From positions 1-38,784 of the forward strand of contig JAGGTI010000006.1 of NCBI GenBank assembly GCA_021163775.1: a DNA stretch of 38,784 bases, written 5' to 3'. The number at the start of each line of letters is the position of its first letter. Within the stretch, counting starts at the first letter, position 1. The position numbers were made by a program, and so were the translations under genes. Below, piece by piece: positions 23,742-33,140 of the stretch. The DNA comes from Candidatus Zixiibacteriota bacterium. Its GTDB lineage: Bacteria > Zixibacteria > MSB-5A5 > GN15 > FEB-12. The notes beneath the pieces are model-generated. The model was not told where the DNA came from, did not search any database, and saw only the letters and a program-made list of their open reading frames with translations.

Positions 23742-26426
23742 ATGGTTCTGAACAAACGGCTTGTAAGCGCAATTATGTCCTCGCTTCTGCTCACGATCGT
23801 ATTTAGTTTTGGTCAGGCTGAAGCTAAGGTGACTGGTAAGGTGTCGGGGATTGTGATTGATGCCAACACGGGGGGGCCGGTAGTTGGTGCGACGGTGTCG
23901 GTAGTAGGTACGACCTTCGCGACCAAGACAGATGAGGATGGCGAATACTTCATTATTAATGTTCCGGTGGGGCAATACCATATAGTGGTTACCCATGTTG
24001 GGTTTGAACGCCTTACTAAAGTAAACGTGCGCGTTCTCATTGATCTGACCACGCCAGTAGATTTTAATGTTCAGCAGGCGACTGTGGAGTTGGCTAACGA
24101 AGTCATTGTCCGCGCTTCAGCGCCGCTGATTCAGAAAGATCTTACCGCGTCACGGGTTATTTTTACCGAGGAACGGTTGCGGAACCTGCCCAATATCAAT
24201 TCGGTGCAGAGTATTCTGACCAATTATCCTGGGGTGGTGAATGATGCCAACCGCGAGTTGCATGTCAGAGGTGGGCGATCAGGACAGTTGTCGTACTATT
24301 ATGATGGTTTCTCCATTCAGGATCCGTTTACGGCCACATCGGGAATTCGAATTATGCCCTCGTCTTTAGCTGAATTGTCGCTGACATCGGGCGGTTTTGG
24401 AGCTGAGTACGGCGAGGCACTTTCAGGTGTTGTTAACGCTGTTACCCGTGAAGGGAGTCCCGAGTACCACGGCCGTGGCCGGATGTTCAAGGGAGCTACT
24501 CACCCGTACGATATAGCTACTGGCGATTGGGGCAAGCTCCGGAGCGTGGTGAATCGGTCCGCCAGCTTTGATTTCTCCGGTCCGATGCCTGGTTTGAATG
24601 AGCGTAATTACACATTCTTTACAGCCGGGGAATATCTGCGTGACGACGGTTATCTACCGCATAACTGGATGACTCAATACACTGGAACCGCCAAGCTGTC
24701 GATGCAACCGGTTCCCAAGCTCAGGCTCAAAACCAACTTTACTTACAACGAAGCTGACGGAGCGATATATAGGCATCGTGATGTCAACGGTGTTTCCTAT
24801 GATTTCAATCTCGATGGCCTGCCCGTATATGACCGCCGGGCTTACCTGGCTGGCGTAACCGGCAACTATATGATGAGCGACCGGGCTATTCTATCGGTAA
24901 CTTTCAACCGATTCAATACCCGTACTTCCAGTGGCCCGGCTCATTTGAAAGGTATCCACTGGAGTGAGTGGCCGGGATACTCTGAAGATGCCGATGGAGT
25001 CTACAACGGTACCATTGACGATGATAACTATGGGAGTAATCTGGATTACTCGGATCCTATGCAGGTCACCGGATTTACTGTCGAGGATGACTTTGATCCT
25101 ACATACACTTTCAGGGAAACGACATACAATTCATTTTCGTCAACTTTTATATCGCAGTTCAACAAAAGTAATCAGATCAAGGCTGGGTTCGAGATACGGC
25201 GCTATGCGGTCGATTGGGACAAGAAGCAATTCTTTAATGAGAATCCGTACGGTGAGCGATATACCAGTAAACCGAATCATACCTCGTTTTTTGTGGAAGA
25301 TAAACTGGAGTACAGCGATTTCGTGATCAACCTTGGTGTTCGCTACGATTATCGTAACGCTGATATTGCTTACAATTATACGCCTGATGAAGAAACGGCT
25401 AACTATCGGGATGCGATTTCCAAATCCCGCCTTTCACCGCGGTTTGGAGTTTCGTTCCCAATCTCCGATAAATCGGCGATGCACTTCAACTACGGTGTTT
25501 ATTATCAGGATCCGAAATATATGTATCTCTACACGAATCTTCAGGGTGATCGGTCCTCGGGTCTGCCTATTCTTGGTAATCCTGATCTTGATCCTGAGGC
25601 TACTATTTCGTACGAGTTGGGGCTTGACCATATGATCGGCAGTAGTCTTCGTCTCGATGTGACAGCCTATTATAAGGATGTTGACGATTTAGTGACTACA
25701 CGTGAAGTGGGTCGTTTGGTTGTTAACCCAGTCACCAAGTATGTTAACGGAGACTACGGAACAGTATCCGGTTTTGATGTTTCGCTGGAAAAACTGCCAG
25801 TTTCCGGTTACCTGAGCGGCTCTATTTCTTATGGCTATATGATGTCCAAGGGTAACGGCTCAAATGCCAACGAACCTTATTATACTTACCTGACTTCAAA
25901 CACCGACACCCTGGCGCCGGTCTCCAATTTTGCTCTTGATTTTGATCAACGTCACACAATAAACGCTATGATCGATTATCGGGTACCGGCTGACTGGTCA
26001 GCCAACCTGTTTGGGATGAAAATTCCTGGCAGTTGGGGTCTGTCGTTGATCGGCTACTTTGGCTCCGGGCTTCCGTATTCCAGAAGTGATGCCAGCGGTA
26101 ACCTGTTGGGTGAGCGCAATGAGAATAGGCTTCCGGCATCATACGCTGTTGATATGCGATTTAATAAGAATTTCCAGATGGGTGGTGCCGCTAACTCATT
26201 GACCTGGTTTGTCGAGGTCGACAACCTTTTCAATCGTCAGAATGTGCTCGATGTTTATTCCCGCACTGGTCAGCCTGATGATGATGCCAATATGTATATG
26301 GGGTTCGCCACTGGAACCGAAGAAGAACAGGCCGCCGTAGCACGTTACGACCGCCTGTATGATCACGATCCGCAGAACTTCTCGCCCCCTCGGACTGTAC
26401 GGACCGGGTTAGAGTTTAGTTTCTAA
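23742..26426 (+). CDS. TonB-dependent outer-membrane receptor
   Basis: This 894-aa protein has a signal peptide (about residues 1-27), a carboxypeptidase-regulatory-like domain (about 30-110, VSGIVIDANTGGPVVGATVSV), a TonB plug (about 125-235, including LHVRGGRSGQLSYYYDGF) and a C-terminal beta-barrel ending in an aromatic residue (EFSF). It would sit in the outer membrane and import or export a bulky ligand using TonB energy. The ligand is not evident. It is not a SusC by its neighbours, since no SusD follows. A GGTGGA ribosome site precedes the ATG, and the secreted protein gene follows after 15 bp. The 220-bp divergent region separates it from the signalling operon. Confidence 0.93.
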   Translation: MVLNKRLVSAIMSSLLLTIVFSFGQAEAKVTGKVSGIVIDANTGGPVVGATVSVVGTTFATKTDEDGEYFIINVPVGQYHIVVTHVGFERLTKVNVRVLIDLTTPVDFNVQQATVELANEVIVRASAPLIQKDLTASRVIFTEERLRNLPNINSVQSILTNYPGVVNDANRELHVRGGRSGQLSYYYDGFSIQDPFTATSGIRIMPSSLAELSLTSGGFGAEYGEALSGVVNAVTREGSPEYHGRGRMFKGATHPYDIATGDWGKLRSVVNRSASFDFSGPMPGLNERNYTFFTAGEYLRDDGYLPHNWMTQYTGTAKLSMQPVPKLRLKTNFTYNEADGAIYRHRDVNGVSYDFNLDGLPVYDRRAYLAGVTGNYMMSDRAILSVTFNRFNTRTSSGPAHLKGIHWSEWPGYSEDADGVYNGTIDDDNYGSNLDYSDPMQVTGFTVEDDFDPTYTFRETTYNSFSSTFISQFNKSNQIKAGFEIRRYAVDWDKKQFFNENPYGERYTSKPNHTSFFVEDKLEYSDFVINLGVRYDYRNADIAYNYTPDEETANYRDAISKSRLSPRFGVSFPISDKSAMHFNYGVYYQDPKYMYLYTNLQGDRSSGLPILGNPDLDPEATISYELGLDHMIGSSLRLDVTAYYKDVDDLVTTREVGRLVVNPVTKYVNGDYGTVSGFDVSLEKLPVSGYLSGSISYGYMMSKGNGSNANEPYYTYLTSNTDTLAPVSNFALDFDQRHTINAMIDYRVPADWSANLFGMKIPGSWGLSLIGYFGSGLPYSRSDASGNLLGERNENRLPASYAVDMRFNKNFQMGGAANSLTWFVEVDNLFNRQNVLDVYSRTGQPDDDANMYMGFATGTEEEQAAVARYDRLYDHDPQNFSPPRTVRTGLEFSF

Positions 26427-26441
26427 GCTGGAGCAAATGAA

Positions 26442-29168
26442 ATGAAACGCACAGGAAAATACTGTATTATTGCTGTCTTGGTTCTTGGTCTGGCTGGCTT
26501 GATTAGTGCCCGACCGATGTTACCACCGCCATCCCCGGCGGGCGGTTCCGGAGGACCGAGCGATCCTGATGGCCCAGAGATGACACCAGCGCCGGTTACA
26601 ATCGATCAGGTCGTACATAACCAGGGTAATGTCGCCACTACGGTTGATAATTGGGGTTATGTCGGTGGGTATAGCTACTACGGTCTGCCTTCGGGTGAGT
26701 GGCCGCGTAACTCCGGCCACAACTATCTGGCTGAGATCCGTTACTGGATGGGCGCTGTTTCGGCTACAGGTGACACTCTGGTAGCCAATTCCTACGATGA
26801 TTTCCAGTCGATACCGGTACTCAATTCCGGTCAGACTGAGAACGTGATTCTGCTCTCCACTGACACCACCCGGTATTATAACTACGATCCTTCGGATACG
26901 ACCGGGGCTGACAACGGTAGCCCAGCTCATGGTTGGCTCGTCTGGAGCGGAGAAGCGAACGACTACGTCTATACCCAGAACTATAATCCGTCTGATTCGA
27001 CTTTCTTTGATGGCGGTCCGCTGTCGGTTCAGGAATCGCACTATCGCTTTGCCGATGACGCCGGTGGTTCGTCGCTCCTGGGTCTGGAAATGACCCACAC
27101 CGTTTTGCAGTGGAATTACTGCTATAATGAAGACTTCATGTTTTGCATCCTCGAAATCACGAACACTTCAACTGATGACTACACCGATTTTGCCTTTGGA
27201 CTGTATGTCGATCTTGATATCGGTGGTCCTGATGGCACCGGTGAGAACGGTCGCCTTGGTGATCTGGTGGCCAGTGACTCGACCGAAAGCCTGGCTTGGA
27301 TTTATGATGAAGATGGCTACGATCCCGGCTGGGGAAACCAGGTTACCACCGGTTTCATGGGCACCAAGTATCTGGAAACTCCGGGCGGTGGTGGCATGAC
27401 TGCTTTCCGTACCGGCGATTGGGCGGAACTTCCGGATAATGATCCGGGCCGTTTTGCTCTGATAGACAGCGTTCAGTTCGATGGTTCCCTGCCACCAACT
27501 GATCAATATTATGTTCAGTGTACGCGGGGTATCGATCTGGCCGCCGGCCAGACGGTCCGCGTGGTTTACGCCCTGATTGCTGGTGAAGATGAGACTACTT
27601 TCCGCAACAATGCTTCGCTGGCTCAGGAATTGTACGACAACCACTTTGTTGGTCCCGAACCGCCGAACACGCCGTCGCTTACGGCGGTGGCCAGCGATGA
27701 AAAAGTATACTTGAGTTGGAACGATACCGCGCAAGTGACTGTTGATCCGCTTTCGGGCGAAAATGACTTTGCCGGCTACAAACTGTATCGCAGTGATAAC
27801 CGGGGTTTGGATTGGGGAACACCGATTTACAATACCGGTAATGATTGCCTTGATCTTGACTATGAGGCTATCGCTCAGTATTCGGTTGATGATCCGACCG
27901 ACCTGATTCCCCGCTCTATTATAGATACCAGCCTGATCAACGGGGTTGAATACTGGTACTGCCTGGTTGCTTACGATACCGGCGCCAGCGAAACTGGTGT
28001 CGATGTGCTTCAGACAGGTTTCGGTGTTCCAGGTTCGGCTACCAATATCGTTTCGGTTACACCACGAACCGACCCGGCCGGCTTCTTTGAGGCCGCCGGT
28101 ACGGTAACCCACAACTATACCGGGACCGAGGAGCCGTCCACCGGCGAAGTTATCCCGGTCGTGTTTGATCATTATGACCTTCTTGGTGCTGATTATCAGG
28201 TAGTCTTCGAGGACACTCCCGAACAGACCTACTGGCACCTCATAAACGTGACGACCGGCGACACCGTTTTGGCCGACCAGACGATTTTTGATGGTGATCC
28301 GGGTCATTTTGAGATTGGCGAAGGAATCCGGCTGGTTGTACGTGATGCCGACCTGATACCGCGTTCGATGGGTCAGACCACAGTGGGCGGCACCGAGGCT
28401 ACCCTTGAAGTGCCCGCTGGCTACTGGTATGGCTCGATCATGGACTACTTCTATGGTGCGACTTTTGGTCATCAGCATTATCGCTCGACCTATGAATTGC
28501 GCTATACCGGTAACAGCACTCAGGCACCGGCCTTTAATGATAACGTTGGAATGGGTATGGCTTGGTCCGTACCGTTCGAGGTTTGGAATACGTCCACCAA
28601 TGAGCGTGTTGCCCTGGCTGTTTACGATTTTGGCCTTGATGGAACCTGGGATCCGTGGGATATGCTGATAGTTATCAATTATCCGTACGATGCCGCGACC
28701 GATCCGTTCACAACCGCCTGGCCGTACCACTTCAGTTGGTTCTTTGGTTTTGATGAAACGCTCTATAATCCGAGCGTAGGTGATGTCTATACTATTGAAG
28801 GGGCGCCGATGAACGGCCCCGACGATGTCTTTTCATTTGCGGCGGATGGTGTTGATCAGACTCAGGCGACTTCGGCTCTGTCGAATATTCGCGTGGTTCC
28901 TGATCCGTATTACGCCTATGCCAGTCAATGGGAAGTTACTCCAGGGGAAACAAATATTCAGTTCCAAAATCTTCCGGATCTCTGCACGATTCGGATATAC
29001 AGTCTTAGTGGTGATCTGATCAAGACTCTGGATCACGCCAATGGTTCTGGAACTGAAGAGTGGAACTTACTGACCGACGGTCGACGCTTGATTGTTTCGG
29101 GTGTCTATATTTATCATGTTGAATCACAGTACGGTGATCATCTCGGTCGCTTTGCTGTCGTGAAATAA
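26442..29168 (+). CDS. Secreted protein with FN3-like module and C-terminal sorting-like domain
   Basis: This 908-aa protein has a signal peptide (about residues 1-24), a large Gly/Asp/Tyr-rich N-terminal region, a fibronectin type III-like module (about 405-530; TPSLTAVASDEKVYLSWND, then FAGYKLYRSDN) and a C-terminal domain of about 90 residues (NIRVVPDPYYAYASQWE, then TIRIYSLSGDLIKTL, ending GVYIYHVES...GRFAVVK). This matches the FlgD-like/type IX secretion sorting domains common in FCB bacteria. It is likely exported to the cell surface. It sits between a TonB receptor and a PorV-like barrel gene with 15-bp and 12-bp gaps. The 520-aa antisense frame inside it is a shadow. Confidence 0.85.
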   Translation: MKRTGKYCIIAVLVLGLAGLISARPMLPPPSPAGGSGGPSDPDGPEMTPAPVTIDQVVHNQGNVATTVDNWGYVGGYSYYGLPSGEWPRNSGHNYLAEIRYWMGAVSATGDTLVANSYDDFQSIPVLNSGQTENVILLSTDTTRYYNYDPSDTTGADNGSPAHGWLVWSGEANDYVYTQNYNPSDSTFFDGGPLSVQESHYRFADDAGGSSLLGLEMTHTVLQWNYCYNEDFMFCILEITNTSTDDYTDFAFGLYVDLDIGGPDGTGENGRLGDLVASDSTESLAWIYDEDGYDPGWGNQVTTGFMGTKYLETPGGGGMTAFRTGDWAELPDNDPGRFALIDSVQFDGSLPPTDQYYVQCTRGIDLAAGQTVRVVYALIAGEDETTFRNNASLAQELYDNHFVGPEPPNTPSLTAVASDEKVYLSWNDTAQVTVDPLSGENDFAGYKLYRSDNRGLDWGTPIYNTGNDCLDLDYEAIAQYSVDDPTDLIPRSIIDTSLINGVEYWYCLVAYDTGASETGVDVLQTGFGVPGSATNIVSVTPRTDPAGFFEAAGTVTHNYTGTEEPSTGEVIPVVFDHYDLLGADYQVVFEDTPEQTYWHLINVTTGDTVLADQTIFDGDPGHFEIGEGIRLVVRDADLIPRSMGQTTVGGTEATLEVPAGYWYGSIMDYFYGATFGHQHYRSTYELRYTGNSTQAPAFNDNVGMGMAWSVPFEVWNTSTNERVALAVYDFGLDGTWDPWDMLIVINYPYDAATDPFTTAWPYHFSWFFGFDETLYNPSVGDVYTIEGAPMNGPDDVFSFAADGVDQTQATSALSNIRVVPDPYYAYASQWEVTPGETNIQFQNLPDLCTIRIYSLSGDLIKTLDHANGSGTEEWNLLTDGRRLIVSGVYIYHVESQYGDHLGRFAVVK

Positions 29169-29180
29169 CGGAGGCCTCCT

Positions 29181-30182
29181 GTGAGAACGTTACTCAATCT
29201 TGTCTTAATATTGACCCTGTCGTTACCGGTTTTGGCGGATGATGACCCGCAGACCGGCTCCGCCGGTGCCCAGTTCCTAAAAATTGGTGTAGGATCAAGA
29301 TACCAAGGCATGGCCGATGTCGGCGTAGCCACAGCTGGTGATGCTTATGCCGCCTACTGGAATCCAGCTGGGTTGGTTGAGGTCGAAAACTGGTCATTGG
29401 CCTTCTCCAATGTTAACTGGTTGCTCGATATCAATCTCAACTACTTTGCTGCCGCACGAAATTTCGAGGATATTGGTGTCTTTGCCGTTTCGGCGACCGT
29501 GCTTTCGGCTGGCGAGCAAGAAATAACCACAGTAGCTGACCAATCCGGTACCGGTCAGACCTATACTTTCTCGTCGTATGCTATCGGGCTTTCTTTTGCC
29601 CGTCAGCTCACCAATAGATTTGCTTTTGGAACGACTGTGAAATTCATTGGTGAGAAAATCGGTGATGTCGATGCTCAAGGCATCGGTCTTGATTTTGGAA
29701 CACTGCTCTATACCGGGTTCAATTCACTCCGACTTGGAATGTCGATAAGCAATATGGGATCCAGTATGAAATTCGCCGGTACTGGTCTGAAAGTTGATTA
29801 TGATGATCAGGATACGCAGGCGAACAACCGCTCTGTAGGTGCTGAGCTCAGCGCCCGATCTTACGATCTACCACTGACTTTTAGGGTTGGCATGGCCTAC
29901 GATTTCGATTTTGGACCGAACTCGGTAGTTACATTCTCGGGTGAATTATATGATCCCAACGACAGTAACCAGAAAGCCTCGTTAGGAGCCGAAATGAGCT
30001 ATCTGGAGAAGTTCTTCCTCCGGGGTGGTTATAAATTCCGCTATGATGAAGAAACCTTCGCCTTAGGCGGCGGTTTGTTGGCGCCGGTTGGTGATGATAC
30101 CCAACTTGTGATTGACTATTCCTGGCAGGATTTTGGACGGCTCGAATCAACCCAGCGGTTCTCAATCGGTTTCACTTTCTAA
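29181..30182 (+). CDS. PorV/PorQ-family outer-membrane beta-barrel protein
   Basis: This 333-aa protein has a signal peptide (about residues 1-19), the PorV/PorQ N-terminal signature AGAQFLKIGVGSRYQGMADVG with DAYAAYWNPAGL (about residues 28-62) and alternating beta strands to a terminal Phe (RFSIGFTF). In Bacteroidetes, PorV acts as the shuttle or attachment factor for type IX secretion cargo. Position directly after a cargo-like protein supports a similar job here, by inference. I chose a GTG start because GGAGG lies 5-6 nt upstream. A strong terminator follows. Confidence 0.88.
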   Translation: MRTLLNLVLILTLSLPVLADDDPQTGSAGAQFLKIGVGSRYQGMADVGVATAGDAYAAYWNPAGLVEVENWSLAFSNVNWLLDINLNYFAAARNFEDIGVFAVSATVLSAGEQEITTVADQSGTGQTYTFSSYAIGLSFARQLTNRFAFGTTVKFIGEKIGDVDAQGIGLDFGTLLYTGFNSLRLGMSISNMGSSMKFAGTGLKVDYDDQDTQANNRSVGAELSARSYDLPLTFRVGMAYDFDFGPNSVVTFSGELYDPNDSNQKASLGAEMSYLEKFFLRGGYKFRYDEETFALGGGLLAPVGDDTQLVIDYSWQDFGRLESTQRFSIGFTF

Positions 30183-30196
30183 TCTTTGACAATGAC

Positions 30197-30224
30197 AAAA
30201 AAACCCGCTTGCGGGTTTTTTTTT
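30197..30224 (+). terminator. Rho-independent terminator of the outer-membrane operon
   Basis: The stem AAAACCCGC / GCGGGTTTT, effectively with a 4-nt CTTG loop, is followed by a run of nine T. It lies 15 nt after the PorV-like stop codon and closes the three-gene operon. Confidence 0.9.
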
Positions 30225-30295
30225 GGTCTGGTATGGACACCGGGGGTAGAAATATGTATCATATGCCTTACTATTTTATTACGGGATAATCAATT

Positions 30296-31888
30296 ATGTC
30301 TTGGATGAAAAAACTAATCATTGCTCTCACATTTATTGGTCTGTTACCGGCTACGAACAGCTTTGGGCGAGATGGTCACAACGATGTGATTCCGGTTATG
30401 ACTCGTTACTTTGAACTAGTGGTCAGTGGCAATTTCGATATCGCTGGTGATATGTGGTCACCCGAAGCACTCGAACGATCCCAGCGTTTTGGTATCAATT
30501 ACAATGACATTAGATTAAAAACTGACTGCAATTCACCGGTTATCAGACACTGGGATAAAATTACTTCCAAGGTTATCGCACCCATCAGAAAATATGAAGT
30601 GCTGGAAGAAGGCCTCTGGTATAAACTTGAGTACGCTGATGTTTATGGCTCCAGCCTATTGAAACACAACTACTATGCCGAGCGACGGGGCGATTGGTTC
30701 TGGTTTTCGTATCCCCAGGATTTCTATGCGGCCGATTGGCCTGTGGTCGAGAGTCGATACTTCAGGGTACGGGTTGATCCCGAGGTTCAAAAATATGTCA
30801 ATGATGTCGCACTGGCTGAGGCTGACAAGTTTGTCGATATGGTGGCCGAGCGGTTGGGCATGGCCTCGGAACGGCTGGATCTGATAGCCAAGACCAAGAT
30901 CGAGTACTTCTACTGTAGTTCCGATAGTGTGGTGGAGCAGATCACTGGATTTCTGGTTAAGGGGACGCTCGATTTGGCATCCAACGATGTTATTTCGGCA
31001 GATTTCCCGCATTTTCACGAGATCTCGCACCTGCTTGTCAATATTCACTTCCAGGATCTGCCGTTGTACACTTTGCCGGTAGTTCGCGAAGGGTTGGCTG
31101 TCTATTTTGGCGGTCGCTGGGGCAAGCATCCGGCAGTGCTCATGGATCTGGCTACCGCGCTATACGATCAGCAATTGCTGACCTTTGATTCCGTTCTCAC
31201 TATGCGAGGTTTCGACTCAGAATCGGGAGCTGATATTGTCTATCCGGTGAGTGGGATATTCTGCGGTTACCTGATCGACCGTTTAGGTATGCCGGAGTTT
31301 CTGGAATTGTATCTGAAACTGTCGGGCAAGTTCTCTTACCTTAACGGACTCTCCACCGAAGATATTCAGAAGATCATAACCGATGCCACTGGTCATGCCG
31401 ATTGGGTGACTTTGACCACCGATTTTGAAACCTATCTGAAGAGCTACGTTGAGAGCAAGTTGTCCGCCCGCCCGGGTATCGGCAATGGTGGTGACGAGCT
31501 GGTTAGTCAGGATCAGTATGTGGTTCGTGAAACGGATGACTGGATATCTTTTGAGTTCCACGGGGATCGTTCGGGTGCGCCGCTTCAGGGCAACCTTGTG
31601 TTTGCGCCCCAAGAAGATCTCAAGGGACAGGTGTCATCGTTGTTTGAAGCTCACTATGGTGAAAGCCGAACGTACGAAGGGTACCGTTTTGGGGTGCGGT
31701 TTGATCGTAATGAGATAGGCCTGTACGACTATGGTTCCAATTTGCTGGTGGCCAAATATATTTGGGGAATTACCCCATCCGATGATTACTATGACGCCGA
31801 TCGCAATATGATTACCGCGCGATTTGATAAATCATTGTTCCAGAGTTTTCTGCCTCATGAAGGACAGTGCCAACTTTTGCCGCTGTAG
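30296..31888 (+). CDS. Secreted zinc metallopeptidase, gluzincin (peptidase MA-like)
   Basis: This 530-aa protein has a signal peptide (about residues 1-24). The zinc motif HEISH sits at residues 241-245 (FHEISHLLVN), followed 20 residues later by the likely third ligand Glu265 in REGLAVYFGG. The EGxAxY arrangement is typical of gluzincins of the MA-like group. The N-terminal 150 residues form an unrecognised domain, and a C-terminal segment (about 430-530) is another. The start ATG at 30,296 has no strong ribosome site, and an ATG at 30,305 is an alternative. rmuC follows after 12 bp. Substrate and location (periplasm or outside) cannot be told. Confidence 0.8.
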   Translation: MSWMKKLIIALTFIGLLPATNSFGRDGHNDVIPVMTRYFELVVSGNFDIAGDMWSPEALERSQRFGINYNDIRLKTDCNSPVIRHWDKITSKVIAPIRKYEVLEEGLWYKLEYADVYGSSLLKHNYYAERRGDWFWFSYPQDFYAADWPVVESRYFRVRVDPEVQKYVNDVALAEADKFVDMVAERLGMASERLDLIAKTKIEYFYCSSDSVVEQITGFLVKGTLDLASNDVISADFPHFHEISHLLVNIHFQDLPLYTLPVVREGLAVYFGGRWGKHPAVLMDLATALYDQQLLTFDSVLTMRGFDSESGADIVYPVSGIFCGYLIDRLGMPEFLELYLKLSGKFSYLNGLSTEDIQKIITDATGHADWVTLTTDFETYLKSYVESKLSARPGIGNGGDELVSQDQYVVRETDDWISFEFHGDRSGAPLQGNLVFAPQEDLKGQVSSLFEAHYGESRTYEGYRFGVRFDRNEIGLYDYGSNLLVAKYIWGITPSDDYYDADRNMITARFDKSLFQSFLPHEGQCQLLPL

Positions 31889-31900
31889 ATCGGGTTATTG

Positions 31901-32968
31901 ATGGATTTGTCAACGGCCATCCTGATTGCTATCGGTATCGCAGTCCTGGCGTGCCTGATTTGGATTGCTGTTCGACTGCGATCTAACCAGGCTGATCAGA
32001 GCTTTCAGGGGGCAGTCGATCTGCTCAAGGCCGAATTGATATCACAGCAGGCCGAATCTCTTTTGACCCTGCGTCAGTCGATTGATACCGCTAATCAGAT
32101 TGTCAACGAACGTCTGGCCGAAGGCACCTCCAGTCTTGATCGGCGTATGGCAGTACTGGCGGAAATCCAAAAACAACTCGGCGAACTACGTGAGCAGACC
32201 GACCATATCGAAGCGGTGGGAAAAAATATCCAGTCGCTGTCCGACTTGCTTCGGCCACCGAAGTTGCGCGGTGCGGTGGGGGAATTGTTTCTCGAAAATA
32301 TCCTTGGTCAGATTCTCCCGTCTGCCGCTTTTGAGATGCAGTATCGTTTTAGTAGTGGCCAAAGGGTTGATGCTATTGTGAAGTTGAGCGATCGCTTGTT
32401 ACCGATTGATGCCAAGTTCCCGCTTGAAGATTTCGAGCGACTCCAGAAAGAACCTGACGACCCAACTTTACAGAAGCGGTTCTCGCAATCATTCCGCAAA
32501 CACATTGATGCTATCGCCGACAAGTATATCCGACCGGACGAGAAAACGACCGATTTTGCCGTTATGTATGTTCCGGCTGAAGCGGTGTATTACCAGTTGA
32601 TTTCACAGTCACACCAGAACGGTTTTGAATATGCCCTGTCAAGGCGTGTCATCCCGAGTTCGCCGGGGCATCTCTATGCTTTTCTGGCGTCGGTGGCGAC
32701 CCTTCAGGCCGAACTGGCTTTGGCTGGTGGCGAGGCGGGCGAGAACAGTCGCCGCGTTCGAGCCGGGCTGGATCAACTGTTTGAGATGACCGAGAAACTG
32801 GCGAAATTCCACACTCGTATGGAAAGCTCACTGCGCGCTCTCACTGGCGGGTTCAATCACGCCCGCGCCGAACTGGACAGTATCCGTTTGCAGTTGGAAA
32901 AGCTCCGGTCGCCGGAGGCCGCTACCGACGAAGATACGCCCCCGGTCGACGCTTCACCACAATCATAA
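31901..32968 (+). CDS. rmuC: DNA recombination protein RmuC
   Basis: This protein of about 355 aa has an N-terminal membrane anchor (about residues 3-25), a coiled coil (about 30-110) and the RmuC nuclease-like core: LRPPKLRGAVGELFLENILGQ, VDAIVKLSDRLLPIDAKFPLEDF, FAVMYVPAEAVYY and RVIPSSPGHLYAFL. RmuC limits inversions at short inverted repeats, which is of interest given the palindromic islands nearby. ATG 31,901 is preceded in frame by a TTG at 31,898; either could initiate. It follows the metallopeptidase gene by 12 bp. Confidence 0.93.
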   Translation: MDLSTAILIAIGIAVLACLIWIAVRLRSNQADQSFQGAVDLLKAELISQQAESLLTLRQSIDTANQIVNERLAEGTSSLDRRMAVLAEIQKQLGELREQTDHIEAVGKNIQSLSDLLRPPKLRGAVGELFLENILGQILPSAAFEMQYRFSSGQRVDAIVKLSDRLLPIDAKFPLEDFERLQKEPDDPTLQKRFSQSFRKHIDAIADKYIRPDEKTTDFAVMYVPAEAVYYQLISQSHQNGFEYALSRRVIPSSPGHLYAFLASVATLQAELALAGGEAGENSRRVRAGLDQLFEMTEKLAKFHTRMESSLRALTGGFNHARAELDSIRLQLEKLRSPEAATDEDTPPVDASPQS

Positions 32969-32985
32969 CCAACACTTTTGGTGCG

Positions 32986-33001
32986 CCGACGCTTGCGTTG
33001 G
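32986..33001. repeat. Short palindrome downstream of rmuC
   Basis: CCGACGC-TT-GCGTTGG (one G-T pair) forms a 7-bp hairpin without a T-run, flanked by partial ACCAAC / GTTGGT complementarity. It resembles the palindromic units of the islands in style but not in sequence. Confidence 0.35.
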
Positions 33002-33037
33002 GTTGGTCAGAGTGTCGGGCTTCTGGCGTGAAATAAC

Positions 33038-33066
33038 TTGACAAAAAATGGTGGCGAAAGTAAATT
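33038..33066 (+). promoter_or_regulatory. Sigma70-type promoter for the dockerin-like gene
   Basis: TTGACA (33,038-33,043), 17 nt of spacer and TAAATT (33,061-33,066) lie within the upstream open frame and about 70 nt before the chosen ATG. This supports placing the true start at 33,141 rather than 33,048. Confidence 0.55.
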
Positions 33067-33140
33067 ATATACGACCTTCGTACGTCATATTTGGTGTATT
33101 ATGCCGCCGCCGGAACCGAAAACCATTGGAGGTTTCTGTC

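Noticed and set aside
27168-28730. 520-aa antisense open frame inside the CTD-secreted protein gene
   Set aside because: It mirrors the codon pattern of the sense gene, has no ribosome site and no recognisable domain, and the sense protein has clear signal peptide and C-terminal domain.
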